From NCBI RefSeq assembly GCF_020149765.1, contig NZ_CP083809.1:1736001-1800000 (forward strand): a stretch of DNA of 64,000 nucleotides. The letters run 5' to 3'. Below the pieces are notes generated by a model, which did not search any database, was not told the origin of the DNA, and worked only from the letters and a program-made list of their open reading frames with translations. The stretch's first letter is position 1. Each line of letters begins with the position of its first letter. The position numbers and the translations under genes are program-made. The DNA comes from Pantoea agglomerans (lineage in GTDB: Bacteria; Pseudomonadota; Gammaproteobacteria; Enterobacterales; Enterobacteriaceae). Of this stretch, positions 19,833-28,741 are shown piece after piece.

Positions 19833-21767
19833 TTAGGACGATTTACGCACGCGCAGATACCATTCGCACAGCAGACGCACCTGCTTGCGGGTATAGCCTT
19901 TCTCCATCATGCGCTCGACGAAATCGTCATGTTTTTTCTGTTCATCCGTGGAGGTTTTGGTATTGAACGAGATAACCGGCAGCAGCTCCTCAGTATTTGA
20001 GAACATTTTCTTCTCAATCACGGTGCGCAGCTTCTCGTAACTGGTCCAGTTAGGATTGCGGCCGTTGTTCTGCGCGCGGGCGCGCAGCACGAAGTTCACA
20101 ATCTCATTGCGGAAATCTTTCGGGTTGCTGATCCCGGCCGGCTTCTCGATTTTTTCCAGTTCCGCATTCAGCGACTCGCGGTCGAACAGCTGTCCGGTAT
20201 CGGGATCGCGGTACTCCTGATCCTGAATCCAGAAATCGGCGTAGGTCACATAGCGGTCAAAAATGTTTTGGCCATATTCAGAGTAGGACTCCAGATAGGC
20301 GGTCTGGATCTCCTTGCCGATAAACTCGGCGTATTTGGGGATCAGATAGCCTTTCAGGTGCTCCAGATACTTCTCTGCCTGCTCCTGCGGGAACTGCTCG
20401 CGCTCAATCTGCTGCTCCAGCACATAGAAGAGATGCACCGGGTTCGCCGCCACTTCGTTGTGGTCGAAGTTAAACACGCGCGACAGGATCTTAAACGCAA
20501 AGCGGGTGGAGAGGCCGTTCATGCCCTCATCCACGCCGGAGTAGTCGTGATACTCCTGCCAGGATTTCGCTTTCGGATCGGTGTCCTTCAGGCTTTCCCC
20601 GTCATAGACGCGCATCTTCGAGTAGATGCTGGAGTTTTCCGGCTCTTTCAGGCGCGACAGAATCGAGAAGCGGGCCAGCGTTTCCAGCGTACCGGGCGCG
20701 CAGGGCGCGGTGGCCAGTTCACTGTGGTTAAGCAGTTTCTCGTAGATTTTGATCTCTTCGGAAACGCGCAGGCAGTAAGGCACCTTGACGATATAAACAC
20801 GGTCAAGAAACGCCTCATTGTTTTTGTTGTTGCGGAAGGTTACCCATTCCGATTCGTTGGAGTGTGCCAGGATGATGCCGTTAAACGGCAGCGCCGAAAT
20901 CCCCTCTGTACCGTTGTAGTTGCCTTCCTGCGTTGCGGTCAGCAGCGGGTGCAGCACCTTGATTGGCGCTTTGAACATCTCAACGAATTCCATAATCCCC
21001 TGGTTAGCGCGGCAGAGCGCACCAGAGTAGCCGTAGGCGTCGGGATCGTTCTGCGCGTGGTTCTCCAGCTTGCGGATATCCACTTTACCCACCAGCGCGG
21101 AGATATCCTGGTTGTTCTCGTCGCCAGGCTCGGTTTTGGCGATGGCCAGCTGTTCAAGAATCGATGGCCAGACCTTCACCACCTTGAAGCGGGTGATATC
21201 GCCGCCGAACTCATGCAGCCGTTTCGCCGCCCAGGGCGACATAATGGTGCCGAGATAGCGACGCGGCACGTTGTACTCTTTTTCAAGAATGTTGGCGTCT
21301 TCCTGCGGGTTAAACAGGCAGAGCGGATGATCGTTGACCGGGCTGCGTTCGCCGTCGGCGCTCAGCACATAGATAGGCACGCGCTGCATCAGCGCTTTCA
21401 GACGCTCCGCCAGCGAGGACTTACCGCCGCCGACCGGCCCCAGCAGGTAAAGGATCTGTTTTCTCTCCTCCAGACCCTGAGCGGCATGTTTCAGATAGGA
21501 AACGATCTGCTCTATAGCCTCTTCCATGCCATAGAACTCTTCAAAGGCCGGATAGCGGCCAATCACACGGTTGGAGAATATTCTGGAAAGGCGTGGCTCC
21601 TGGGCAGTATCGACCATTACTGGCTCACCTATAGCCATTAAGAGTCGCTCTGCGGCGTTGGCGTATGCACTGCGATCCTGCTTACAGATTGCAAGAAATT
21701 CCTGCAGTGTGAACTCTTCGTCCTTGGCAGCTTCATAACGCTGACGATAGTGATCGAATATATTCAT
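19833..21767 (-). CDS. yeaG: PrkA-family serine kinase YeaG
   Basis: 644 aa, as in E. coli. The N-terminal AAA-like part contains the P-loop GPVGGGKSSLAERLK near residue 112, and the C-terminal PrkA domain follows. YeaG is a cytoplasmic Ser/Thr kinase that autophosphorylates and is linked to persistence in nitrogen starvation and to RpoS-dependent stress. It heads a two-gene operon with yeaH. A good sigma-54 promoter candidate lies about 90-105 nt upstream, matching the known NtrC control in E. coli. Confidence 0.96.
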   Translation of the reverse strand: MNIFDHYRQRYEAAKDEEFTLQEFLAICKQDRSAYANAAERLLMAIGEPVMVDTAQEPRLSRIFSNRVIGRYPAFEEFYGMEEAIEQIVSYLKHAAQGLEERKQILYLLGPVGGGKSSLAERLKALMQRVPIYVLSADGERSPVNDHPLCLFNPQEDANILEKEYNVPRRYLGTIMSPWAAKRLHEFGGDITRFKVVKVWPSILEQLAIAKTEPGDENNQDISALVGKVDIRKLENHAQNDPDAYGYSGALCRANQGIMEFVEMFKAPIKVLHPLLTATQEGNYNGTEGISALPFNGIILAHSNESEWVTFRNNKNNEAFLDRVYIVKVPYCLRVSEEIKIYEKLLNHSELATAPCAPGTLETLARFSILSRLKEPENSSIYSKMRVYDGESLKDTDPKAKSWQEYHDYSGVDEGMNGLSTRFAFKILSRVFNFDHNEVAANPVHLFYVLEQQIEREQFPQEQAEKYLEHLKGYLIPKYAEFIGKEIQTAYLESYSEYGQNIFDRYVTYADFWIQDQEYRDPDTGQLFDRESLNAELEKIEKPAGISNPKDFRNEIVNFVLRARAQNNGRNPNWTSYEKLRTVIEKKMFSNTEELLPVISFNTKTSTDEQKKHDDFVERMMEKGYTRKQVRLLCEWYLRVRKSS

Positions 21768-22187
21768 AGCGATGCCCGTCCTTTCGTTTTTAGCACAGGT
21801 AAAGGAGCGTAATTAAAGGCTCATGCAGCTCCCGGAAGATATTCTCATTTGAGTACAGCAACCCTTATGCCAACCTGATGTATTGTTATCGGGGTACACA
21901 CTTCTTATGGTCACTCTGCTCGTACTAAGACTCACGGCTTACTTTTAACTGTAGAAGGCATTTAGGAAATTTCCTCCGCATAATTTTACTATCTGGCGAT
22001 ATATCAATAACAAAGTCAGATTGTTGCAAAGCGAGCTTTGCGTCAACCTACGGGAAAAGAGAGTAGAATCCGGCAGATGTGCCGCTTTTAGTCGCTCTGT
22101 CAGAGCGCACCTCAGATAATGGTTAAACCGGCGAGCGAAAATCGGTAAACTTCGTACTGATTTTTATATTTATGGAAGAAATAAATT
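21768..22187. other. Divergent yeaG/mipA control region
   Basis: 420 nt without a gene. Besides the sigma-54 candidate at 21857-21872 it has two small hairpins, GCAAAGC/GCTTTGC around 22027-22044 and CGCTCT/AGAGCG around 22094-22110. Their role is unknown. mipA begins at a GTG with a GGAAGAA ribosome site. Confidence 0.5.
21857..21872 (-). promoter_or_regulatory. Sigma-54 promoter candidate for yeaGH
   Basis: On the minus strand the site reads TGGCATAAGGGTTGCT, matching the TGGCAC-N5-TTGCW consensus with the invariant GG and GC in exact -24/-12 spacing. Transcription would start near 21846, giving a leader of about 80 nt. E. coli yeaG is an RpoN/NtrC target, which supports it. A clear NtrC enhancer was not identified. 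Confidence 0.75.
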
Positions 22188-22937
22188 GTGAACCAATTCA
22201 AACTTAACGCGCCTGCCGCGATTATTTGTGCTCTTTTTTTTGCTCACACCGCCGCTGCGGAATCCTTGTCGCTGGGTGCATCAGTGCTCTACGCGCAGTC
22301 TCCCTATCGTGGCGGACAGGACCGCTATATCCCGGTTCCGGTTATTAATTACGAGGGCGATAACTTCTGGTTTCATTCTCTGCAGGGGGGCTACTACCTG
22401 TGGAAAGATCCGCAAAATCAGCTCTCTCTGACGCTGCTCGGTTCACCGCAGCAGTACGATCCGGGCGATAACGACCTCGGCGATATGAAGGGTCTTGATA
22501 AGCGTCGCATGACGCTGATGGGCGGCGCCACCTACACCCATATGGCGGAGTGGGGCATCCTGCGCACGGCGCTGCTGGGTGATGTGCTGAACAACAGCAA
22601 CGGCATTATCTGGGATATGACCTACCTTTATCGCTTTAACTTTGGCGATTTCAGCCTGACGCCGGGCGTCGGGGCGATGTGGAACAGCGCCAATCAGAAC
22701 CGCTACTACTATGGCGTCTCCAGCCATGAGTCCGCGCGTACCGGCATCAACCGTTATCAGCCAGACGACAGCTGGTCTCCTTACGTCGAACTGAGCGCCA
22801 GCTATCAGATCTCGCCGCAGTGGAACGCCAGCCTGGTGGGACGCTACACCCGTTTTGACAGCGAGATCAAAGACAGCCCGATGATCGACAAGAGCGGGCA
22901 GACCACCCTCTGGACCGGTATCAGCTATACCTTCTGA
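22188..22937 (+). CDS. mipA: MltA-interacting protein MipA, outer membrane
   Basis: 249 aa from a GTG at 22188; an ATG at 22172 is out of frame. An N-terminal signal peptide ends at TAAA-E. PVPVINYEGDNFWF, GGYYLW, NSNGIIWDM, NQNRYYYGVS and DSWSPYVELSASY align along the whole length with E. coli MipA (248 aa), a beta-barrel scaffold that brings the murein transglycosylase MltA together with PBP1B. The last residue is Phe, as in barrel proteins. It is divergent from yeaG and followed by yeaE on the same strand. Confidence 0.94.
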   Translation: MNQFKLNAPAAIICALFFAHTAAAESLSLGASVLYAQSPYRGGQDRYIPVPVINYEGDNFWFHSLQGGYYLWKDPQNQLSLTLLGSPQQYDPGDNDLGDMKGLDKRRMTLMGGATYTHMAEWGILRTALLGDVLNNSNGIIWDMTYLYRFNFGDFSLTPGVGAMWNSANQNRYYYGVSSHESARTGINRYQPDDSWSPYVELSASYQISPQWNASLVGRYTRFDSEIKDSPMIDKSGQTTLWTGISYTF

Positions 22938-23008
22938 TCGGCACCGTTACGAGGCAATTCCTTAACCAGGCACCAAAAGGGTGCCCTGATGTGATGCAGG
23001 AGCATGGG

Positions 23009-23860
23009 ATGGACAAAGCAATCGCTTTTGATGACCACATACGACTACCCGCGATAGGTCAGGGCACCTGGTATATGGGCGAGGAGGCCGCGCGCCGCCG
23101 TGAAGAGGTCGCTGCGCTGCAGGCGGGCCTTGATGCGGGGCTAACGCTGATTGATACCGCCGAGATGTATGCGGACGGCGGTGCGGAAGAGGTGGTGGGC
23201 GAGGCGCTGCGCGGACGACGCGACGAGGCGTTTCTCGTCTCTAAGGTTTACCCCTGGAACGCCGGCGAAACAGACGCCGTTGACGCCTGCGAGCGCAGCC
23301 TGCGGCGGCTCGGCACCGATCGGCTGGATCTCTATTTGCTGCACTGGCGCGGCAACGTGCCGCTTGAAGAGACGATTCGAGCGATGGAGAGGCTGCAGCA
23401 GCAGGGCAAAATTCTGCGCTGGGGCGTCTCTAATTTTGACGTCGACGACCTGCAGGAGCTGCTGGAGGAGCCGGGCGGCCCACGCTGCGCCACCAATCAG
23501 GTGCTGTATCATCTCGCATCGCGCGGCATTGAGTTCGATCTGCTTCCCGCGTGCCAGCAGCATCAGATGCCGGTAATGGCCTATTGTCCGCTGGCGCAGG
23601 CGGGAAGGCTGCGTCAGGCGCTCTTTTCGGACGGGACGCTGGTGGATATTGCACAACAGAAGGGCATTAGCGTAGCGCAGCTGCTGCTGGCGTGGGTGAT
23701 CCGCAAAGAGGGCGTTATGGCGATCCCGAAGGCGAGTTCGCAGGCGCATGTGAAAGAGAATGCCGCTGCGCTGCACGTCAGACTAAGCGACGAGGAGCTG
23801 GCGCGGATTAATAAAGCCTTTCCGCCGCCGCAGCACAAGATGCCGCTGGATGTCGTCTGA
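23009..23860 (+). CDS. yeaE: Aldo/keto reductase YeaE (methylglyoxal reductase)
   Basis: 283 aa from the ATG at 23009, which has AGGAG at ideal spacing; GTG 22991 and ATG 22994 are earlier options without support. The AKR tetrad is visible: Asp and Tyr in DTAEMYADGG, Lys in VSKVYPWNA and His in LLHWRG. WGVSNFDVDDL and AIPKASS (NADPH binding) follow. E. coli YeaE reduces methylglyoxal to acetol using NADPH. It lies near gapA, whose upstream triose pool is the source of methylglyoxal. Confidence 0.93.
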   Translation: MDKAIAFDDHIRLPAIGQGTWYMGEEAARRREEVAALQAGLDAGLTLIDTAEMYADGGAEEVVGEALRGRRDEAFLVSKVYPWNAGETDAVDACERSLRRLGTDRLDLYLLHWRGNVPLEETIRAMERLQQQGKILRWGVSNFDVDDLQELLEEPGGPRCATNQVLYHLASRGIEFDLLPACQQHQMPVMAYCPLAQAGRLRQALFSDGTLVDIAQQKGISVAQLLLAWVIRKEGVMAIPKASSQAHVKENAAALHVRLSDEELARINKAFPPPQHKMPLDVV

Positions 23861-23873
23861 CGCTGAAGCAACA

Positions 23874-23897
23874 GGCGCCTTACTCAGGTAAGGCGCC
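23874..23897. terminator. Hairpin between convergent yeaE and yeaD
   Basis: A perfect 10-bp stem GGCGCCTTAC/GTAAGGCGCC with a TCAG loop lies after yeaE. There is no T-run. It probably marks the yeaE transcript end. Confidence 0.55.
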
Positions 23898-23991
23898 GTG
23901 CTGAGTGACGCCGACCCCTGGCGCATTCAGGTGCGGAAGGCGTCGCAATCTGCATCACCCACTTTTCATTCAGGCCATCGCCTGAGCTGTT

Positions 23992-24867
23992 TTAAACTTT
24001 CTGCCGCAGACGGAAGGTGGTTGCCAGCCGCGCCGGTTTTTCACCCGCGCTGCGCATCGGTTTCGAAATGCGGGCCGTCTCTACGCAAACCATGGTCTTA
24101 TAACCGTCATTGGGCATGTCCGCCATGCTGCAGGAGAGCTCGACGCCAGGGTTCCAGGTCACCACGTCGCTGTGATGATGGTGATAGACCTCAATCACGC
24201 GCTGCCCCTGCTTGTCCTGAATCAGTGAGCAATCTTCCGGCTGGGTGAAGATACGGTCGATGCGGCCCGGATAGGTCTGCTTACCGCTGGAAGTCTGTTC
24301 GCTGTTGTTATCTACCTTATCGATAAAGTTCGACCCCAGCCCGCTTACCTCTACGCCCGCGATATCGGCCACCTGGAAATAGCTGTGCAGCGCGCCGGTG
24401 GCGTTGAAATCGCCGTGGGCTTCAAGCTCGATTTCGCAGTGCCTGCCAAGACGGAAACGGGCAAAGAGGGTGAAGTCATGCGGCCATAGCTTTTTCGTCT
24501 GCGCCGAGCTTTCCAGCACGAAGGTCAGCATAACGTTTTCTTCGTTCTCATCATGCGCCGACAGCGTCCAGGGCTGATTACGGGCGAAACCGTGCGCTGG
24601 CTCGCCTTCCGGCCCAAACCACGGCCAGCAGATCGGCACGCCGCCGCGGATGGCTTTACCGGGAGCGAAGAGAGACTTTTCGCTCAGCCAGATAACCGGC
24701 TTTTCGCCGCTCGGCTGCCAGGCGATGAGGTGCGCGCCCTGAAGCGTCACCGCAGCACGCACCTGAGGGTGGCTTACGACAATCACCGGCAGATCGCCCA
24801 GCTGACGCTGCGAGAGGTAGGGGGAGATTTGCTTCACCACGGGCAGCGAGAAAATTTTATCCTGCAT
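23992..24867 (-). CDS. yeaD: Glucose-6-phosphate 1-epimerase-like protein YeaD
   Basis: 291 aa, galactose mutarotase-like fold (aldose 1-epimerase superfamily). GGVPICWPWFGPEG, HGFARNQPW, ALHSYFQV and VVWNPG-like VTWNPG are typical of the D-hexose-6-phosphate mutarotase branch, with catalytic His and Glu expected in HGFAR and the ALHSYF region. The ribosome site AGGAAGGATT precedes the ATG at 24867. It lies 75 nt downstream of gapA on the same strand, behind the gapA terminator, so read-through is the likely source of expression, as in E. coli. Confidence 0.94.
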   Translation of the reverse strand: MQDKIFSLPVVKQISPYLSQRQLGDLPVIVVSHPQVRAAVTLQGAHLIAWQPSGEKPVIWLSEKSLFAPGKAIRGGVPICWPWFGPEGEPAHGFARNQPWTLSAHDENEENVMLTFVLESSAQTKKLWPHDFTLFARFRLGRHCEIELEAHGDFNATGALHSYFQVADIAGVEVSGLGSNFIDKVDNNSEQTSSGKQTYPGRIDRIFTQPEDCSLIQDKQGQRVIEVYHHHHSDVVTWNPGVELSCSMADMPNDGYKTMVCVETARISKPMRSAGEKPARLATTFRLRQKV

Positions 24868-24891
24868 AACCGAATCCTTCCTGTTGCTACG

Positions 24892-24919
24892 AAAAAAAAG
24901 GGCGACCGAAGTCGCCCTT
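24892..24919 (-). terminator. gapA terminator
   Basis: On the minus strand the stem AGGGCGAC/GTCGCCCT with a UUCG tetraloop is followed by eight T. It is a very strong rho-independent terminator, 24 nt past the gapA stop. Confidence 0.95.
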
Positions 24920-24942
24920 GTTATCTGTCATGGCCGGGCTGC

Positions 24943-26279
<1,337 letters not shown>

Positions 26280-26690
26280 ATGGCTAAAGAAACCGCATCC
26301 GAAGCAAAAATTGCGCAATTGTCTGAAATGCAGCGCTATGTTACCCAGCAGCGCGGTACGGAACCGCCTTTTAGCGGCGCGCTTCTGCACAACAAGCAGG
26401 AAGGCATCTATCACTGTCTGGTCTGCAACGCGCCGCTGTTTCTCTCGGAAACCAAGTATGACTCCGGCTGCGGCTGGCCGAGCTTCTACCAGCCGGTGAG
26501 CGACGACGCGATTCGCTATCTGGAAGATGACTCTCACGGCATGCACCGCATCGAGATCCGCTGCAATAACTGCGACGCACACCTGGGACACGTCTTCCCG
26601 GACGGCCCGCAGCCAACCGGCGAGCGCTACTGCGTGAACTCGGCATCGCTGAGCTTTACCGACGAGCAGGGCGACCAGAAGCAGGGGTGA
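26280..26690 (+). CDS. msrB: Peptide methionine-(R)-S-oxide reductase MsrB
   Basis: 136 aa from the ATG at 26280; eight codons upstream from 26256 are open but not conserved. MsrB repairs the R-epimer of methionine sulfoxide in oxidised proteins, using thioredoxin. Zinc ligands lie in [11 protein letters not shown] and [12 protein letters not shown]. The catalytic Cys is in [11 protein letters not shown] near the C-terminus. SGCGWPSFY is the family signature. yeaC starts 3 nt after the stop, so the two genes form an operon. Confidence 0.96.
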   Translation: MAKETASEAKIAQLSEMQRYVTQQRGTEPPFSGALLHNKQEGIYHCLVCNAPLFLSETKYDSGCGWPSFYQPVSDDAIRYLEDDSHGMHRIEIRCNNCDAHLGHVFPDGPQPTGERYCVNSASLSFTDEQGDQKQG

Positions 26691-26693
26691 AGA

Positions 26694-26975
26694 ATGAAAC
26701 AACAGCTTGACGCTATGGTCGACGCCATGACGCCTGAGGTTTATGAACGGCTGGCAACGGCGGTAGAAACCGGGAAATGGCCGGACGGCGTGGCGCTGTC
26801 GCAGGAGCAGCGCGATAACTGCCTGCAGCTGGTGATGCTCTATCAGGCGCGCCACAATGCGTCGCCGCAGCATATGAGTATCGGTAAGGGCGGTGAGATG
26901 GTGACAAAATCGAAGCGAGAGCTGAAGGAAGAGTTCGGTATCGACGCAGAGATTACGCGCATAAATCTGCACTGA
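26694..26975 (+). CDS. yeaC: DUF1315 family protein YeaC
   Basis: 93 aa, cytoplasmic, no signal or membrane segment. GKWPDGVALSQEQRDNCLQLVMLYQARHN is the conserved centre. E. coli yeaC lies next to msrB in the same way. Function is unknown; the tight spacing to msrB suggests a shared role in methionine or protein oxidation repair, which is inference only. Confidence 0.9.
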   Translation: MKQQLDAMVDAMTPEVYERLATAVETGKWPDGVALSQEQRDNCLQLVMLYQARHNASPQHMSIGKGGEMVTKSKRELKEEFGIDAEITRINLH

Positions 26976-26979
26976 GCAG

Positions 26980-27002
26980 AAGGCCGACGTGACGTCGGCC
27001 TT
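26980..27002. terminator. Bidirectional hairpin between yeaC and pncA
   Basis: A perfect 10-bp stem (AAGGCCGACG/CGTCGGCCTT) lies between the convergent genes, flanked by short T/A stretches. Confidence 0.65.
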
Positions 27003-27017
27003 ATTCAGGCTGGTCCG

Positions 27018-27626
27018 CTAGATCAGCACCGCGCCCTGCGCCTTCATCTGGGCGAACGCGATATCGCTGTCTTCCGGGCTGAGATTGACCCCGCGACAGC
27101 CTTCCTTCACCACCGTCACCTGATAACCCAGCTCCAGCGCGTCCAGCACGCTGTATTTCACGCAGTAGTCCGTTGCGATGCCGAGCATAACCAGATGGGT
27201 GATGCCGCGCGCCTGCAGCCAGCTATCCAGCTCGGTTTTACGCCGATGGCCGTTGTCGAAAAAGGCGCTGTAGCTGTCGACGTCAACATCCTGTCCCTTG
27301 TGAAACACCGCATCGATCAGATTGCGGTCAAGGCCGGGATGCAGCTCGGCGCCAGCGGAACCCTGAATGCCGTGATCAGGCCACCAGATCTGCGCCAGCC
27401 CGTTGAGTTCGCCCAGCGTATAGACCGGCTCGCCCGACACCGAGGCGAAGCTGCCGTGGTTGGCCGGGTGCCAGTCCTGCAGCGCCAGCACGCACTCGCC
27501 GCGCGCGCGGAACTCACGCGCATAGCGGTTGGCGACCGGCACGGTCATATCGCCTTCATGCACGGCCATGGGGCCGCCGGGACAAAAATCGTTTTGAATA
27601 TCGATGATAATGAGGGCCTGCTTCAT
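27018..27626 (-). CDS. pncA: Nicotinamidase PncA
   Basis: 202 aa, a little shorter than the E. coli 213. Converts nicotinamide to nicotinate for NAD recycling. The catalytic triad is visible: Asp9 in LIIIDIQNDF, Lys in AVFHKGQDVDVDSYSAF and Cys in GIATDYCVKYS. Metal ligands are expected in QDWHPANHGSF. It lies 17 nt downstream of ansA, an operon arrangement conserved in E. coli. Confidence 0.96.
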   Translation of the reverse strand: MKQALIIIDIQNDFCPGGPMAVHEGDMTVPVANRYAREFRARGECVLALQDWHPANHGSFASVSGEPVYTLGELNGLAQIWWPDHGIQGSAGAELHPGLDRNLIDAVFHKGQDVDVDSYSAFFDNGHRRKTELDSWLQARGITHLVMLGIATDYCVKYSVLDALELGYQVTVVKEGCRGVNLSPEDSDIAFAQMKAQGAVLI

Positions 27627-27643
27627 AACAGGTGGCTCCGTAA

Positions 27644-28657
27644 TTAGTCTTCGGTCAGTTCACCGCGCAAATTTTGCTGCATCCTGGCGCGGATCTCATC
27701 GCAGGAGAGCGACTGACTCAGTAAAAAGTGGAGCTTGGTTAGCGCGGCTTCCACCGTTAAATCAAATCCGCTTATCACGCCCGCATGCTCAAGGGCATTG
27801 CCGGTGGCATAGCCCCCCATGTTCACCTTGCCGGAGATACACTGGGTCAGGTTAACCACTACAATGCCGCGCTCGCTCGCCTGCTGCAGCTCGGCGAGAA
27901 ACTCGGCGTTCTGCGGCGCATTGCCGACGCCATAGGAGCGCAGAATCAGCGCTTTTACCGGCTGGCGTAAAAAGTTGCGCACCACATCTGCCGAGATGCC
28001 CGGATAGATGGTGACGACGCCGATAGGCTGTGGCGTAATCGTATGCACCTTCAGCGGCCCCTGGCCCTGCGGCGCAGGCGGCGTATTCAGCCGGCGAATA
28101 TGGATGCCCGCCTCCAGCAGAGCGGAGAGGTTCGGCGACGCAAAGGCGTTAAAACCATCCGCATGCGCTTTCGTGGTGCGGTTGCCGCGATAAAGCTGGT
28201 TGTTGAAAAACAGTGATACTTCATTCACGGGGTAGTTCGCCGCCACGTAGAGCGCGTTCAGCAGGTTCTGCTGACCGTCAGAGCGCAGCTCCGCCAGCGG
28301 AATTTGCGAGCCGGTAACGATAACGGGCTTCGCAAGGTTCTCCAGCATAAACGACAGCGCCGAGGCGGTGAACGCCATGGTATCGGTTCCATGCAGGATA
28401 ACAAATCCATCGTAACGATCATAATTTTGTCGAATATCTTCCGCGATGCACTGCCAGTCTTCGGGCGTCATATCGGAGGAGTCGATCAGGGGATCGTATT
28501 CATGGATAGTGAAATCAGGCATTTCAGGACGGTGAAACTCCGGCATATTCGCCAGCTGTTGCTGCAGATGACCTGAAACCGGGATATAGCCTTGCGCAGA
28601 GCGCTGCATGCCGATGGTGCCGCCCGTATAGGCGACATAGATATTTTTCTTTTGCAT
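27644..28657 (-). CDS. ansA: L-asparaginase I (cytoplasmic)
   Basis: 337 aa, as E. coli AnsA (338). Hydrolyses asparagine to aspartate and ammonia. The two threonine motifs are present: VAYTGGTIGMQ near the N-terminus and FVILHGTDTMAFTASALSF. No signal peptide is seen, which fits the low-affinity cytoplasmic type I enzyme rather than AnsB. First gene of ansA-pncA. Confidence 0.96.
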   Translation of the reverse strand: MQKKNIYVAYTGGTIGMQRSAQGYIPVSGHLQQQLANMPEFHRPEMPDFTIHEYDPLIDSSDMTPEDWQCIAEDIRQNYDRYDGFVILHGTDTMAFTASALSFMLENLAKPVIVTGSQIPLAELRSDGQQNLLNALYVAANYPVNEVSLFFNNQLYRGNRTTKAHADGFNAFASPNLSALLEAGIHIRRLNTPPAPQGQGPLKVHTITPQPIGVVTIYPGISADVVRNFLRQPVKALILRSYGVGNAPQNAEFLAELQQASERGIVVVNLTQCISGKVNMGGYATGNALEHAGVISGFDLTVEAALTKLHFLLSQSLSCDEIRARMQQNLRGELTED

Positions 28658-28711
28658 CAGAAACTCAGACTTGCCGTAAAACGCGCAGTATAAGGGGAAA
28701 GTGGGGGAAAA

Positions 28712-28736
28712 GCAGCCCAGTCGACGACCGGGCTGC
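28712..28736 (-). terminator. sppA terminator
   Basis: On the minus strand GCAGCCC pairs with GGGCTGC around an inner GGTCG/CGACT, followed by TTTT. It lies just past the sppA stop. Confidence 0.75.
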
Positions 28737-28741
28737 GAGCT

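Noticed and set aside
20268-21641. 457-aa frame antisense to yeaG
   Set aside because: Fully inside yeaG on the opposite strand; a GC-driven shadow with no recognisable domain.
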